Shown here one piece after another: positions 35,738 through 45,315 of a stretch of 64,000 nt of DNA (positions are counted from its first letter, which is position 1; the number at the start of each line of letters is the position of its first letter). Both the position numbers and the translations under genes were made by a program. The notes beneath the pieces were generated by a model that saw only the letters and a list, made by a program, of their open reading frames with translations, had not been told where the DNA came from and searched no databases. This DNA is from Plantactinospora mayteni (GTDB lineage: Bacteria; Actinomycetota; Actinomycetes; Mycobacteriales; Micromonosporaceae), in contig NZ_BONX01000046.1 of NCBI RefSeq assembly GCF_016862935.1, positions 1-64,000 on the forward strand, given 5' to 3'.

Positions 35738-36928
35738 TCAGTTGCCGCCGGCGGAGCGGGTGGTGGTCTTGTCGAGGGCGATCAGGTTGAACGTCTCGCG
35801 GGTGGCCGGATTCGGCACCACGACCAGGCCGGGCCGGTCGACCAGGCGGGTCGTGTTCGGCGGCAGCGCGAGGCTGGTATCCGGGCTCGGCTGCCAGACC
35901 AGCACCACGACGGGGCTGGAGAGCGGCAGGACGTACACCTGGAGCGGCTCGAGCCGGTCGGCGGCCGAGACCACCGGCGGACCCTCGGCGGGCCGGAGCA
36001 GGGCGGCCGTCATCATGCCCTCGTCGGTACGCCAGCTCATCTGTTCGAGCTTGGCCGGCTGCTCCCCGGCGCCGACCAGCTCGACCTCGGCCAGCGACTT
36101 CGTCGACACCCGGTCGATCGGCCAGGAGACCGGCACCGAACCGGGATGGGCCTCGCCGTGCACCCGGTGCGGGATGCTGCCGAACGGACCGGTCTTGGTG
36201 CCGAGGGCGCAGGTGTCGAGGTTGTTCAGCACGGAGGCGCCGGAGCCGGTGTCGTCGCCGACCAGCGGATAGCGCGGCCCCTCGATACCGGTGCCGAGGT
36301 CGACGAGCCGGTCGGCCGCCTTGCCACTCGGCAGCGACTCGCTGGGGCGCAGCCGGGCGGTGACGGTGCGGGCGGCGCAGGCCGGCACTGCGACCGGGCC
36401 GGTCAGGCCGTCGGTGACCGCCAGCGGCCGGCGGTCCGAGCCGAGCAGCCGGTCCACCCGGGCGGAGACCAGATAGCGCCGGCCGGTGGGCAACTGCACC
36501 GGCAGCACGTCGGAGTAGACCAGGTAGCCGGGGTCGGTGTATTCGACCGCCCGGTCGACCGTGAACTCCGTTCCGTCGCCGGTCAACTGCAAGAGCCAGG
36601 AGCCCGCCTCGCCGGGCACGTCGGCGGCGACCAGCGCGAGTCGGCCGCCGTCGACCTCGCCGAGCCAGAGGATGCCGGAGGAGGGCAGGTGCGCCCGGTC
36701 CTCGACCGGGGTGCGCCACGCGTCGACGGCCCGGGCCACCGCCGCGGTCGCTTGTGGATCACCGGCCAGAGCACCCCGGGAGGGCCACACCTGGAGCGTA
36801 CCGTCCAGGGTGTCGTAGCCGACCCGGAGCGCGATCGGAGGTTCCTTCGGGACGGCGCCGCACCCGCCGGTGAGGAGGGCCAGCGTGAGGGCCGCGCCGA
36901 CGATCCCGCTACGAGGGAGTGAACCCAC
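35738..36928 (-). CDS. Putative secreted lipoprotein of unknown function
   Basis: 396 aa. A signal peptide (GIVGAALTLALLTGG) ends at a plausible lipobox Cys (LLTGGC, about residue 21), so the protein should be lipid-anchored outside the membrane. The exported domain has several beta-rich stretches (GTLQVWPSRGALAG, GYLVYSDVLPVQLPTGRRY) and two cysteines (PACAARTV, LDTCALGTK). No family recognised. GTG 36928 has GGGAG 7 nt upstream; earlier in-frame starts would precede the signal peptide by many Arg/Pro-rich residues. It is divergent from the polytopic protein at 37119. Confidence 0.72.
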   Translation of the reverse strand: MGSLPRSGIVGAALTLALLTGGCGAVPKEPPIALRVGYDTLDGTLQVWPSRGALAGDPQATAAVARAVDAWRTPVEDRAHLPSSGILWLGEVDGGRLALVAADVPGEAGSWLLQLTGDGTEFTVDRAVEYTDPGYLVYSDVLPVQLPTGRRYLVSARVDRLLGSDRRPLAVTDGLTGPVAVPACAARTVTARLRPSESLPSGKAADRLVDLGTGIEGPRYPLVGDDTGSGASVLNNLDTCALGTKTGPFGSIPHRVHGEAHPGSVPVSWPIDRVSTKSLAEVELVGAGEQPAKLEQMSWRTDEGMMTAALLRPAEGPPVVSAADRLEPLQVYVLPLSSPVVVLVWQPSPDTSLALPPNTTRLVDRPGLVVVPNPATRETFNLIALDKTTTRSAGGN

Positions 36929-37118
36929 CGCTGTGCTCCCGATCCGCCTCAGTCGTCTACAGATGCCACATCCTACGAGATCTCGGACGCGGCTCGGGCG
37001 GGACCCGGGAAAGCCCGGCCGATCGGGGACCGCCGGCCCGACGACACGACCCGCCCTGCGGAAACCAGCCGCCCAGGCAACTGGGACCAATGGGGTACTC
37101 CTGTAGACTCCGCCGACT

Positions 37119-39113
37119 GTGACGCTTGCCCAGCCACGCCTGCACAACAGCACGCCGGATCCGGAGGGCCCCGAGTCAGGAAGCCGTACGGCGACCGGAA
37201 CCGACGGGGGCGCGGCGGAGCCGGCGGGTTCGGGCGCCGGTTCCGAGACCGGCTCGGAAACCGCGTCGGCGGCGCCCGCCGACCGGGAGCCGGCGCCGCG
37301 TTCCGACGACACCGGCGAGGACTCGGGTACCCCGGACCGGAACACCGGCCAGCCGGCCACCCGGCCGGCCCGCTGGCCCACCTGGCGGCGTGACCTCGCC
37401 GTCTACGCGGCCTTCCTGGTCGCCGGCTTCTGGGTGACCAGCCAGATCTGGCTCGACCCGGCCGGTCGGGTCGCCTCGCTCTACAGCAGCGACCCCGCGC
37501 AGGTGCAATACTTCCTCGCCCACTCCGTACGGGTGGTGCTGCACGGCGAGTTCCCGTTCTTCACCGACCGGTTGAACTATCCTGACGGCGTCAACCTGAT
37601 GGCCAACACGGCGATCCTGGGGCTGGGCATCCCGATGGTGCCGATCACGCTGCTGTTCGGCCCGGCGGTGTCCTTCGTGGTGCTGGTGACGCTCGGCCTG
37701 GCCGGCACCGCCTCCGCGTGGTACTACGTGATCTCCCGGCACCTGGTCAGCGCGCCGATCGCGGCGATCGCCGGCGGCTGGTTCTGCGGCTTCTCCCCGG
37801 CGCTGCTGTCACACGCCAACTGGCACCCCAACATCATCTCGCAGTTCCTGCTGCCGTTCATCGTCTGGCGGGTCCTGGTGCTGACCCGCTCCACCCGGCC
37901 GCTCCGGGACGGCGTCATCCTCGCGCTGCTGGTCACCTACCAGGCGTTCATCAACGAGGAGATCCTGCTCTTCACCGCGATGGCCTGCGGGGTCTTCCTG
38001 CTCGCGGTACTGGTGCAGGAGCCGGCCCGGTGGAGGGCGGCGTGGCGCCCGCTCGGCGCCGGCATCGCGGTCTGCGCCGTACTCGCCGGGGCGCTGCTGG
38101 CGTACCCGCTGATCGTGCAGTTCGCGGGCCGGCAGGCGTACCACGGGCTCAGCGACGCGGTCCGGGACTACGGCAACGACCTGGCGGCGTTCTTCGCACC
38201 CGGCTCCGCCACGCTCGGCGGCAACCAGCGGGCCAATCTCGACCTCGCCCCGAACTATTCCGAGGAGAACGCCTTCTTCGGCTGGAGCCTGGCGCTGCTG
38301 ACCGTGGCGATCGTGGTCTGGCTCCGCCGCGAGGTGCTGATCCGGGCGCTCGCGGTGACCGGCCTGCTCTTCGCGATCCTCTCGCTCGGCGAGCGGATCT
38401 CCTGGTGGAACCGGGGCGCCTTCTGGGGGCCGTGGGACATCCTGGTCCGGGCCCCGCTGCTCGACGCGGTGGTGCCGACCCGGTTCGGCCTGATTACCAC
38501 AGTGGTGATCGGGCTGCTACTCGCGCTCGCCACCGACCGGGCCTGGAAACTGGAGATCGCCGACCGGCGCACGCTGCGTACCGTGGTGGTGGCCGTGCTG
38601 GCGATCGCGCTGGTGCCGATCCTGCCGCTGCCGCTGCGCGAGGTGAGCCGGCCGCCGGTGCCGCACTTCATCACCTCGGGCCAGTGGCGGCCGTACGTCG
38701 GTCCTGACCAGACGCTGGTGCCGGTGCCGATCCCCGCGATGGGGCACACCCACGGGATGCGCTGGGCCGCCGCCACCAACCTCGACTTCAAGATGCCGGG
38801 CGGCTACTTCCTGGCTCCCCGGAACGGGAACACCGGCGACGCCGGCCGGTTCGGCGGGCGGCCCAGCGGGCTCAGCGCGGTACTCGACCGGGTCGCCACC
38901 AGCGGCCAGCCCGCGACGCTGACCGACCGGCAGCGCCGGCGGGCCCTGGACGAGTTGCGACACTGGCAGGCCGCGATCCTGGTGCTGCCGGTGCGGCAGG
39001 ACAACGTGGAGGCGCTGCGCAGCACCGTCGACCAGCTCGCCGGCCCGGCCCGGCGTACCGCCGACGTGTGGGTGTGGGACGTCCGCGCCCTGACCAGCCG
39101 CACGGCTGGGTGA
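37119..39113 (+). CDS. Large polytopic membrane protein, paralogue A (GT-C-like)
   Basis: 664 aa. A disordered 90-residue N-terminus precedes about eleven transmembrane helices. The first extracytoplasmic loop includes SSDPAQVQYFLAHS and NYPDGVNLMANTAILGLG, followed by WFCGFSPALLSHAN. The exported C-terminal part ends VWVWDVRALTS. The topology and an acidic first loop are reminiscent of GT-C glycosyltransferases that use lipid-linked sugars, but no named family is clear. It shares these landmarks with the proteins at 39110 and 41178. GTG 37119 is 9 nt after TAGACT, so the mRNA is nearly leaderless. The stop overlaps the next gene (GTGA). Confidence 0.75.
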   Translation: MTLAQPRLHNSTPDPEGPESGSRTATGTDGGAAEPAGSGAGSETGSETASAAPADREPAPRSDDTGEDSGTPDRNTGQPATRPARWPTWRRDLAVYAAFLVAGFWVTSQIWLDPAGRVASLYSSDPAQVQYFLAHSVRVVLHGEFPFFTDRLNYPDGVNLMANTAILGLGIPMVPITLLFGPAVSFVVLVTLGLAGTASAWYYVISRHLVSAPIAAIAGGWFCGFSPALLSHANWHPNIISQFLLPFIVWRVLVLTRSTRPLRDGVILALLVTYQAFINEEILLFTAMACGVFLLAVLVQEPARWRAAWRPLGAGIAVCAVLAGALLAYPLIVQFAGRQAYHGLSDAVRDYGNDLAAFFAPGSATLGGNQRANLDLAPNYSEENAFFGWSLALLTVAIVVWLRREVLIRALAVTGLLFAILSLGERISWWNRGAFWGPWDILVRAPLLDAVVPTRFGLITTVVIGLLLALATDRAWKLEIADRRTLRTVVVAVLAIALVPILPLPLREVSRPPVPHFITSGQWRPYVGPDQTLVPVPIPAMGHTHGMRWAAATNLDFKMPGGYFLAPRNGNTGDAGRFGGRPSGLSAVLDRVATSGQPATLTDRQRRRALDELRHWQAAILVLPVRQDNVEALRSTVDQLAGPARRTADVWVWDVRALTSRTAG

Positions 39114-41065
39114 GCGGGCCGGGGCGACCCGCCGAGACCGCGCCGGACGTCGCGGTCCCGGCGGCCGTGCCGGCGGCGACCGTCGACAGCTGGAGGGTGG
39201 TACGCCGCACCGCCGCCCGGCTCGGCGCGCGGCACGTCAGCCGGCTCGGCGCGCTGCGCGCGTGGTCCACGCGGCGGCGGGGCGGACTGGTCGACGCGGC
39301 GGTCGTGCTGCTCTACCTGGCCGCCGCCGGTCACGTCACCTCCGGGCTGTGGCTGCACCGGGACCGGATGACTAACGCCGGCAACGACATGATCCTCTTC
39401 GAGTGGATGCTGGCCCGGGCCGCCCGGGCGGTGACCCACCTGGAGAACCCGTTCTACAGCACCGCGTTGAACGCGCCGGACGGGATCAACCTGATGGCGA
39501 ACACCTCGGTGCTCGGCCTGGGCGTGCCGTTGACCCCGGTGACCCTGCTCCTCGGTTCGCAGCACAGTTACCTGCTCGCGGTCGTGCTCTCGCTGGCCGG
39601 TACGGCCACCGCCTGGTATCTCTTCCTGTCCCGCCGGCTCGTCCGCTCCCGCCTCGGCGCGGCCGTCTCCGGGCTGTTCTGCGGGTTCGCGCCCGGGATG
39701 ATCTCCCAGGCCACCGGGCACCTGCACATGATCGCCCAGTTCCTGGTGCCGGCGATCCTCGCGGTGGTCTTCGACCGGCGCACCGACCGGGTCCTCCGGC
39801 GCGGCGTACTGCTCGGCGTGCTGGTCGGCTACCAGGTCTTCCTCGGTGAGGAGGTGCTGGCCTTCCTGGTACTGGCCTGCGGGGTCTTCACCGTCGGCTA
39901 CGCCGTCTCGGCCCCGAGGAACGCCCGGCGGCTGGCTCCGGCGTTCCTCGGCCGGCTCGGCGTCGGCACCGGGGTCGGGGTGGTGCTGCTGGCGTACCCG
40001 CTGTGGTTCCAGTTCTTCGGGCCGGGGCACTATCGCGGGCTGCCGTTCGACCCGAAGGCGTACCCGCTGGACCTGGCGTCGTTCACCGCCGCGTCCCGAC
40101 AGTCGATCACCGGTCACGAGTCGGTGCCGGGCATGCTCTCACCGAACCTGACCGAGGAGAACTCCTTCTTCGGGCTGGCCCTGATCGTGCTCTGCGCGGT
40201 GGTGGCGATCTGGCTGTGGCGGCGACCGTTGGTGCGGGCGCTGGTGCTCTGCGTACTGATCTTCGCCGCGCTGTCGCTCGGCGAGAACCTGCGGCTGGGC
40301 GGGGAGGTGCTGGACCTGCCCGGCCCGTACCGGCTGGTCTCCGGGGTGCCGCTGATCGACCTGGCGGTGCCGGCCCGGTTCCCGCTGATCTGCGTACCGG
40401 CCCTGGCGATCCTGCTGGCGCTCTCCTTCGACGAGGTCTTCCGGCGTGGGGCGGCGGACGGCCGTACCGGGGACGTCGCTGCGGCGGGTGGCGGTGCGGT
40501 GCCGGTACCCGGGGCGGGGGTGGCCGGCGGGCGGGTGCCGATCCGGCTGCTCTGGACCGGGGCGGTGGTCGCGGTACTGCTGCCGCTGGCCCCGACGCCG
40601 CTGCACACCAGGCCGGTCTGGCCGGTACCGGATTTCGTGGCCAACGGCGAGTGGCGGTCGTACGTGCCGCCGGGGCGTACCCTCGTGGCCGTGCCGCCGA
40701 CCCGGGGCTCCGAGGGGACCGCCGGGATGTACTGGTCGGCCCGGACGGGGCTGGACTTCACCGCCCCGGGCGGCTACTTCATCGGACCCACCGGCCCGGA
40801 CGATCCGCAGGCGCGCTGGGGTGCGCCGGACCGCCCGACCGCGATACTGCTCGACCGGGTCGCCGCCACCGGCGAGGTGCCGTCGATCGGCGACGTCGAA
40901 CGGCGGCAGGCGATCGAGGACCTGCGGCACTGGCGGGCCGCGATCGTGGTGCAGGGCGGCCTGCACCGGGGCGTACCGGTCAAGGAGACCCTCGACCAAC
41001 TGCTCGGGCCGGGCCGGGACATCTCCGGCGCCTGGGTGTGGGACGTCCGCGCCCTCGTCGACTGA
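39110..41065 (+). CDS. Large polytopic membrane protein, paralogue B (GT-C-like)
   Basis: 651 aa with about eleven transmembrane helices. Shared landmarks: GNDMILFEWMLARAARAV, NAPDGINLMANTSVLGLGV, FCGFAPGMISQATGH, NLTEENSFFG and the terminal WVWDVRALVD. GTG 39110 overlaps the stop of paralogue A by 4 bp, so both are made from one mRNA. The landmark ENPFYSTALNAPDG is closer to paralogue C (ENPLFSARQNAPDG) than to A. The function is unknown; transfer of a sugar or lipid across the membrane is an inference from topology. Confidence 0.75.
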   Translation: MSGPGRPAETAPDVAVPAAVPAATVDSWRVVRRTAARLGARHVSRLGALRAWSTRRRGGLVDAAVVLLYLAAAGHVTSGLWLHRDRMTNAGNDMILFEWMLARAARAVTHLENPFYSTALNAPDGINLMANTSVLGLGVPLTPVTLLLGSQHSYLLAVVLSLAGTATAWYLFLSRRLVRSRLGAAVSGLFCGFAPGMISQATGHLHMIAQFLVPAILAVVFDRRTDRVLRRGVLLGVLVGYQVFLGEEVLAFLVLACGVFTVGYAVSAPRNARRLAPAFLGRLGVGTGVGVVLLAYPLWFQFFGPGHYRGLPFDPKAYPLDLASFTAASRQSITGHESVPGMLSPNLTEENSFFGLALIVLCAVVAIWLWRRPLVRALVLCVLIFAALSLGENLRLGGEVLDLPGPYRLVSGVPLIDLAVPARFPLICVPALAILLALSFDEVFRRGAADGRTGDVAAAGGGAVPVPGAGVAGGRVPIRLLWTGAVVAVLLPLAPTPLHTRPVWPVPDFVANGEWRSYVPPGRTLVAVPPTRGSEGTAGMYWSARTGLDFTAPGGYFIGPTGPDDPQARWGAPDRPTAILLDRVAATGEVPSIGDVERRQAIEDLRHWRAAIVVQGGLHRGVPVKETLDQLLGPGRDISGAWVWDVRALVD

Positions 41066-41067
41066 GC

Positions 41068-41200
41068 CGACGCCCGGTCGGCCGACGAGCAGCGGTCGGG
41101 AACGTCAGCCGAGGAGCGGCGCGGACGTCAGCCGACGAGCGGCGCGGACGTCAGCCCCACCGAGCGGCGGTCGGACCTCAGCCGACGAGCGGTCGGACGT
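41068..41200. repeat. Degenerate 23-27-bp tandem repeats spanning the paralogue C stop
   Basis: Units like ACGTCAGCCGACGAGCGG recur at about 41101, 41125, 41148 and 41175, the last including the true stop (TCA, 41178-41180) of the minus-strand gene. The gap between the convergent paralogues B and C is made almost entirely of these copies. Confidence 0.8.
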
Positions 41201-43052
41201 CCCAGAGCCAGACGTCGTCCACCCGCTGCCCCGGGCCGAACAGTCCGGCCAGCAGCACGTGCAGGGCGGGTGTGGCCGGATGGTCGCCGAGCACCACCAC
41301 CGAGGCTTTCCAGAACCGCAGGTCCTCGATCGCCTGGCGGCGGTTCTCCTCGGTGACCACCGGTGCGGCGCCCCGGTCCATGGTCCCGTAGATCAGCAGG
41401 CTGGTCGGCCGGGACGGGGCGCCGAACACCCCGTAGCCCTCCGTGTCCGGCCCGATGAAGTAGCCGGCCGGGATCGGGAACTCCTGCCCGGTCAGCGCGC
41501 TCCAGCGCAGCGTGGAGAGGCCGTGCACGTTGCTCGGGATCGGCACCGGCACCAGGGTCCGGCCCGCCGGTACGTAGGGTCGCCAGGCCCCGGAGGTGAT
41601 GAACTGCGGCGGCGGGTCGATCCGCATGGCCGGCAGCGGGCGCGGGATGATCGGCAGCAGCGCGAGCGCGATCGCGGCGTACGCCATGATCCGCAGCCGT
41701 CGCCGGACCGGCTCGACCGGCCCGGCGACCTCGAGCGGGGCGCTGGCCGGGGTGCCGCCGTTCGAGGCGAACGGTCGGGGTCGGCTCTTCGCGACCTCGT
41801 CCCAGGCGAGTGCGACCAGGATGCCGACGGTGGCGACCGTGACCAGACTCAGCCGGGTCGGCATCATCATCTCGATCAGCGGCAGATCCTCCGGCAGCAG
41901 GTGCCACGGCCCCTCGTGCTCGGTGAGCCGGCCGTCGTAGCGGATCTGCCGGCCCAGCGAGAAGAGCGCGAACCCGGCACCGAGCAGCGCGGCGATCCGG
42001 GCGGCGACGGAGGTCCGCCAGAGCAGCACCGCGACCAGCACGACCAGCCCGACGAGCGGCCAGCCCAGCCAGGTGTTCTGCTCGGTGACCCCGATGGTCT
42101 TCTCCACCTCCGGGGTGCCGGCGATGGTGTCCCGGGAGTAGGTGACGAAGGCCCGCAGGTCCTCGCCCCAGTTGTGGAAGACGCCACCCTGAAGGCCGCG
42201 GTAGGACTGCGGGCCGTTGAACTGGTACCAGATCGGGTAGCCGGCCAGTAGCAGCGCCACCGCGCCGCCGACGCCGACGCCGCGGAGGAGGTTCCAGATC
42301 TGGTCGCGCATCCGCGACCAGCGGAAGGCGACGTAGAGCGGCACGACCACCGCGCAGGCCAGCGCGGTGAGCAGCAGCATCTCCTCGTTGATGAAGATCT
42401 GGTACGCCACCAGCAGCCCCAGCACCAGCCCGTTGCGCAGCCAGCGACCCGGCTCGGTGAGCCGGAACACCCGGACCACGATCAGTGGGAGCAGGAAGTT
42501 GGAGACGAAGTTCGGCTGCCCGTTGGCGTGGTGGATGATGCCGGGCGCGAAGCCGAGGAACGCCCCGCCGACGAACGCCGCGCCCCGCGAGGAGACCAGG
42601 TACCGGGAGAGCATCCAGTACGAGGTGCCGGCCGTCGCCGCGAGCGCACCGCCGAGATACAGCGCGTACGTCACCTGTGGGCCGAACAGCCAGGTGAGTG
42701 GGGCCAGCGGCAGCGTGACGCCCAACAGCGAGGTGTTGGCCATCATGTTGACCCCGTCCGGGGCGTTCTGCCGGGCGGAGAAGAGCGGGTTCTCCAGGTG
42801 CTGCACCGAGTACGCGCCGTGCGCGAAGAGCCACTCGAACCAACTGTGGTCGGTCGGCAGGTGCGACGACACCCGGTGGTTGACGTCGACCCAGTAGTTG
42901 GCGCACACGAAGACGCCGAGCAGGACGTACGCTCCGATGGCCAGTACGTCGGCCCGCGCGGGAGTTCGGAAGAAACGCCTCTGTCGAGATCGACCGACTT
43001 CGGTCGAGCCGGCTTCGGCGTCCGAAGAATTGTCCACCACCGGAACTGCCAC
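41178..43052 (-). CDS. Large polytopic membrane protein, paralogue C (GT-C-like)
   Basis: 624 aa with about eleven transmembrane helices. Shared landmarks: DHSWFEWLFAHGAYSV, NAPDGVNMMANTSLLGVT, FLGFAPGIIHHANGQPN, TEQNTWLGWPL and the terminal VWLWDVRPLVG. It faces paralogues A and B tail to tail. GTG 43052 is chosen because TACGAT lies 8 nt upstream without a Shine-Dalgarno site (near-leaderless); longer starts would run into the divergent gene's promoter. The first 40 residues are cytoplasmic and charged. Confidence 0.75.
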   Translation of the reverse strand: MAVPVVDNSSDAEAGSTEVGRSRQRRFFRTPARADVLAIGAYVLLGVFVCANYWVDVNHRVSSHLPTDHSWFEWLFAHGAYSVQHLENPLFSARQNAPDGVNMMANTSLLGVTLPLAPLTWLFGPQVTYALYLGGALAATAGTSYWMLSRYLVSSRGAAFVGGAFLGFAPGIIHHANGQPNFVSNFLLPLIVVRVFRLTEPGRWLRNGLVLGLLVAYQIFINEEMLLLTALACAVVVPLYVAFRWSRMRDQIWNLLRGVGVGGAVALLLAGYPIWYQFNGPQSYRGLQGGVFHNWGEDLRAFVTYSRDTIAGTPEVEKTIGVTEQNTWLGWPLVGLVVLVAVLLWRTSVAARIAALLGAGFALFSLGRQIRYDGRLTEHEGPWHLLPEDLPLIEMMMPTRLSLVTVATVGILVALAWDEVAKSRPRPFASNGGTPASAPLEVAGPVEPVRRRLRIMAYAAIALALLPIIPRPLPAMRIDPPPQFITSGAWRPYVPAGRTLVPVPIPSNVHGLSTLRWSALTGQEFPIPAGYFIGPDTEGYGVFGAPSRPTSLLIYGTMDRGAAPVVTEENRRQAIEDLRFWKASVVVLGDHPATPALHVLLAGLFGPGQRVDDVWLWDVRPLVG

Positions 43053-43203
43053 GAGGCGCCATCGTACAGGTGGCTTCGCGTCCGAATTGCCGCTACCCGC
43101 TCGGGTGTATCCGGAACGTGCCCGACCAGGATCGCGGCCATGCCGGGCACACCCGGGCGCCGGTCGGCGGCCCGGGCCGGACGAGCCGGGGGAGAGAGCA
43201 GAG

Positions 43204-44550
43204 ATGGCCACCATCGAGCTGGGTGAGTTGACCGCCGCGTCCCGCCCGGAGCCGGTCGGCCCGGTGCGGGCCGCGACCCGAGGGGCGGTCCGGCGTCGGA
43301 TGCCCCGGTCGGGACTGCTCGCGGCGGTGCTGGTCGGGCTGCTCGGCACGGTGGCGGCCGGCGGCCCGTCACCCCGACCGTGGCCGGAGGCGACGATACC
43401 GACCCGGCTCGGCTCCATCGTCCTCGCCGATCGGGACTGGATGTTCGTCGTCGAACCCCGGCGGTCCGGTCGGGGCGCTCCGGAGTTGGCCGCGTACCGG
43501 CTGCCGGCGGCGGAACAGAGCTGGCGGGTGACGTTGTCGACCGACGCCGTCGGGAGCCTCCAGGTGGTCGGCGAGCACCTGCTGCTGGCCCGCTATCCGG
43601 AGCCGTTGCTGAGCAGGGCCGCGCGGCTGACGGTGCTGGACCTGTCGGCCGGCGCGGTGGTCTGGGAGCGCGAGGCGAGCCTGCTGGTGGTCGGCAACGG
43701 TGGTGAACTGGTGCTCTGGGCGACGGCCGAGGACTGGCAGCCGGGCGCGGAGAGCCGGCCCGGCAGGCTGGAGGCGGTGGATCCGGCCTCCGGCGCCGTG
43801 CGCTGGTCGCTGCCGGTGCCGGCCGGTGCCCTGCCGTCGTTCGACACGACGGTGGTCGACCCGGCGGCACCGGTCCGGGCCTCGACGCTGGTCCTGGCCC
43901 TGCCGTCCGGCCGGGTCGAGGTGCGCGATCTCGGCACCGGCGCCGTCGTGCGGGCCGTCCAACTGCCGCCGCCGAGCGCCGGGCCGCAGGCCAACTGGCG
44001 GGCCGAGATCGCCGCCGGCCTGTTCCTGGTGTACGAGGAGAGCACGGTGACCGCGTACGGGCTGCCGTGGCTGGACCGGCGCTGGTCGGTCCGGACCCAG
44101 CCCGCCGTGGAGCAGGGGCCGTTCGGCTGCGGAGCCGACCTGTGCAGCCTGCGCCGCCCGCGCGGGGTACGCGTCTGGGATGCCGGGACCGGCGGTACCC
44201 GCTGGTCGGACGAGCGCTGGACCGGAATCTGGGCGGTCGGTGACGCCCTGGTCGCCGCCCGGGCCGGTACCGGCCCGACCGAGGCGCTCTCCGTGCTCGA
44301 TCCGGCCACCGGGCGGGTACTCGCCGACCTCGGCGCCTGGGGACTCCTCACGCCGCACGGGTCGCGGTTCGTCGCCGTCCGGTACGGCGCGGATCGGCGG
44401 GCCTGGGTGGTGGAGTTCGATCCGGCGACCTGGCGGAGCCGGCTCCTGGCGGTGCTGCCCGGCGTCTCCGACGACTGCGGGCTGACCGCGACGGCGCTGC
44501 ACTGCCGGCGGCTGGACGCCTCGATCGGGGTGTGGCGACTGCCCGGATAG
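43204..44550 (+). CDS. PQQ-type beta-propeller protein with membrane anchor
   Basis: 448 aa. A hydrophobic anchor at about residues 36-53 (SGLLAAVLVGLLGTVAAGG) follows a basic N-terminus. The rest is a chain of WD/PQQ-like blades, each ending in DLSAGAVVWE, DPASGAVRWSL, DLGTGAVVRAV, DAGTGGTRWSD or DPATGRVLADL. Such propellers bind partners rather than catalyse. Two Cys pairs (FGCGADLC; DDCGL...LHC) may be disulfides outside the cell. ATG 43204; a purine-rich GGGGGAGAGAG precedes it. It is followed by the two-component genes with a 78-bp gap. Confidence 0.78.
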   Translation: MATIELGELTAASRPEPVGPVRAATRGAVRRRMPRSGLLAAVLVGLLGTVAAGGPSPRPWPEATIPTRLGSIVLADRDWMFVVEPRRSGRGAPELAAYRLPAAEQSWRVTLSTDAVGSLQVVGEHLLLARYPEPLLSRAARLTVLDLSAGAVVWEREASLLVVGNGGELVLWATAEDWQPGAESRPGRLEAVDPASGAVRWSLPVPAGALPSFDTTVVDPAAPVRASTLVLALPSGRVEVRDLGTGAVVRAVQLPPPSAGPQANWRAEIAAGLFLVYEESTVTAYGLPWLDRRWSVRTQPAVEQGPFGCGADLCSLRRPRGVRVWDAGTGGTRWSDERWTGIWAVGDALVAARAGTGPTEALSVLDPATGRVLADLGAWGLLTPHGSRFVAVRYGADRRAWVVEFDPATWRSRLLAVLPGVSDDCGLTATALHCRRLDASIGVWRLPG

Positions 44551-44628
44551 CACCCCGGCCGGCGCCTGCGAGCAGTCACTTGTCGGGCACGGATAGGTTG
44601 TCCCCTACAGGCAGCCGGGGAGGGCGTG

Positions 44629-45315
44629 GTGCGGGTACTGGTGGTGGAGGACGAGCGCAACCTGGCCGACGCGATCGTCCGTGGGCTGCGTCGGCAGGGG
44701 ATGGCGGTGGACGTCGCCTACGACGGCTCGGCCGGACACGAGATGGCCTTCGTCACCCGGTACGACGTGGTGGTGCTCGACCGGGACCTGCCCGGCGTGC
44801 ACGGCGACCAGATCTGTGCCGACCTGGTCACCTCGGGCGCCCTGACCCGGGTGCTGATGCTGACCGCCAGCGGCACGGTCGCCGACCGGGTGGAGGGGCT
44901 CCAACTCGGCGCCGACGACTACCTGCCGAAGCCGTTCGCCTTCGACGAGCTGGTCGCCCGGGTGCAGGCGCTGGGCCGCCGGGCCACCCCGGCCACCCCG
45001 CCGGTGCTGACCGTGGCCGACCTGGTGGTCGACCCGGCGCGACGGGTGGCGACCCGGGGCGGGGCGGCGGTCGACCTGACCCGTAAGGAGTTCGGCGTGC
45101 TGGAGGAGCTGGTCAAGGCGCGCGGTGCGGTGGTCTCCAGCGAGGAACTCCTGGAACGGGTCTGGGACGCCAACACCGACCCGTTCACCACCACGGTCCG
45201 GGTGACCGTGATGACGTTGCGGAAGAAGCTCGGTGATCCCCCGCTGATCGAGACGGTGGTCGGTGCCGGCTACCGGGTACCGGACCCGTACGTGCCAGGG
45301 CAGGTGAGCGCGTGA
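44629..45315 (+). CDS. OmpR-family response regulator
   Basis: 228 aa. A receiver domain (VLVVEDERNLADAIVRGL, phospho-acceptor Asp in VVVLDRDLPGVHG, MLTASG, and DDYLPKPFAFDEL with the conserved Lys) is joined to a winged-helix DNA-binding domain (LTRKEFGVLEELVKARG to TLRKKLGDPPLIETVVGAGYRV). GTG 44629 is 6 nt after GGGAGG; the GTG one codon earlier is too close. The stop overlaps the kinase start. The target genes are unknown; the beta-propeller gene upstream is a candidate. Confidence 0.93.
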   Translation: MRVLVVEDERNLADAIVRGLRRQGMAVDVAYDGSAGHEMAFVTRYDVVVLDRDLPGVHGDQICADLVTSGALTRVLMLTASGTVADRVEGLQLGADDYLPKPFAFDELVARVQALGRRATPATPPVLTVADLVVDPARRVATRGGAAVDLTRKEFGVLEELVKARGAVVSSEELLERVWDANTDPFTTTVRVTVMTLRKKLGDPPLIETVVGAGYRVPDPYVPGQVSA

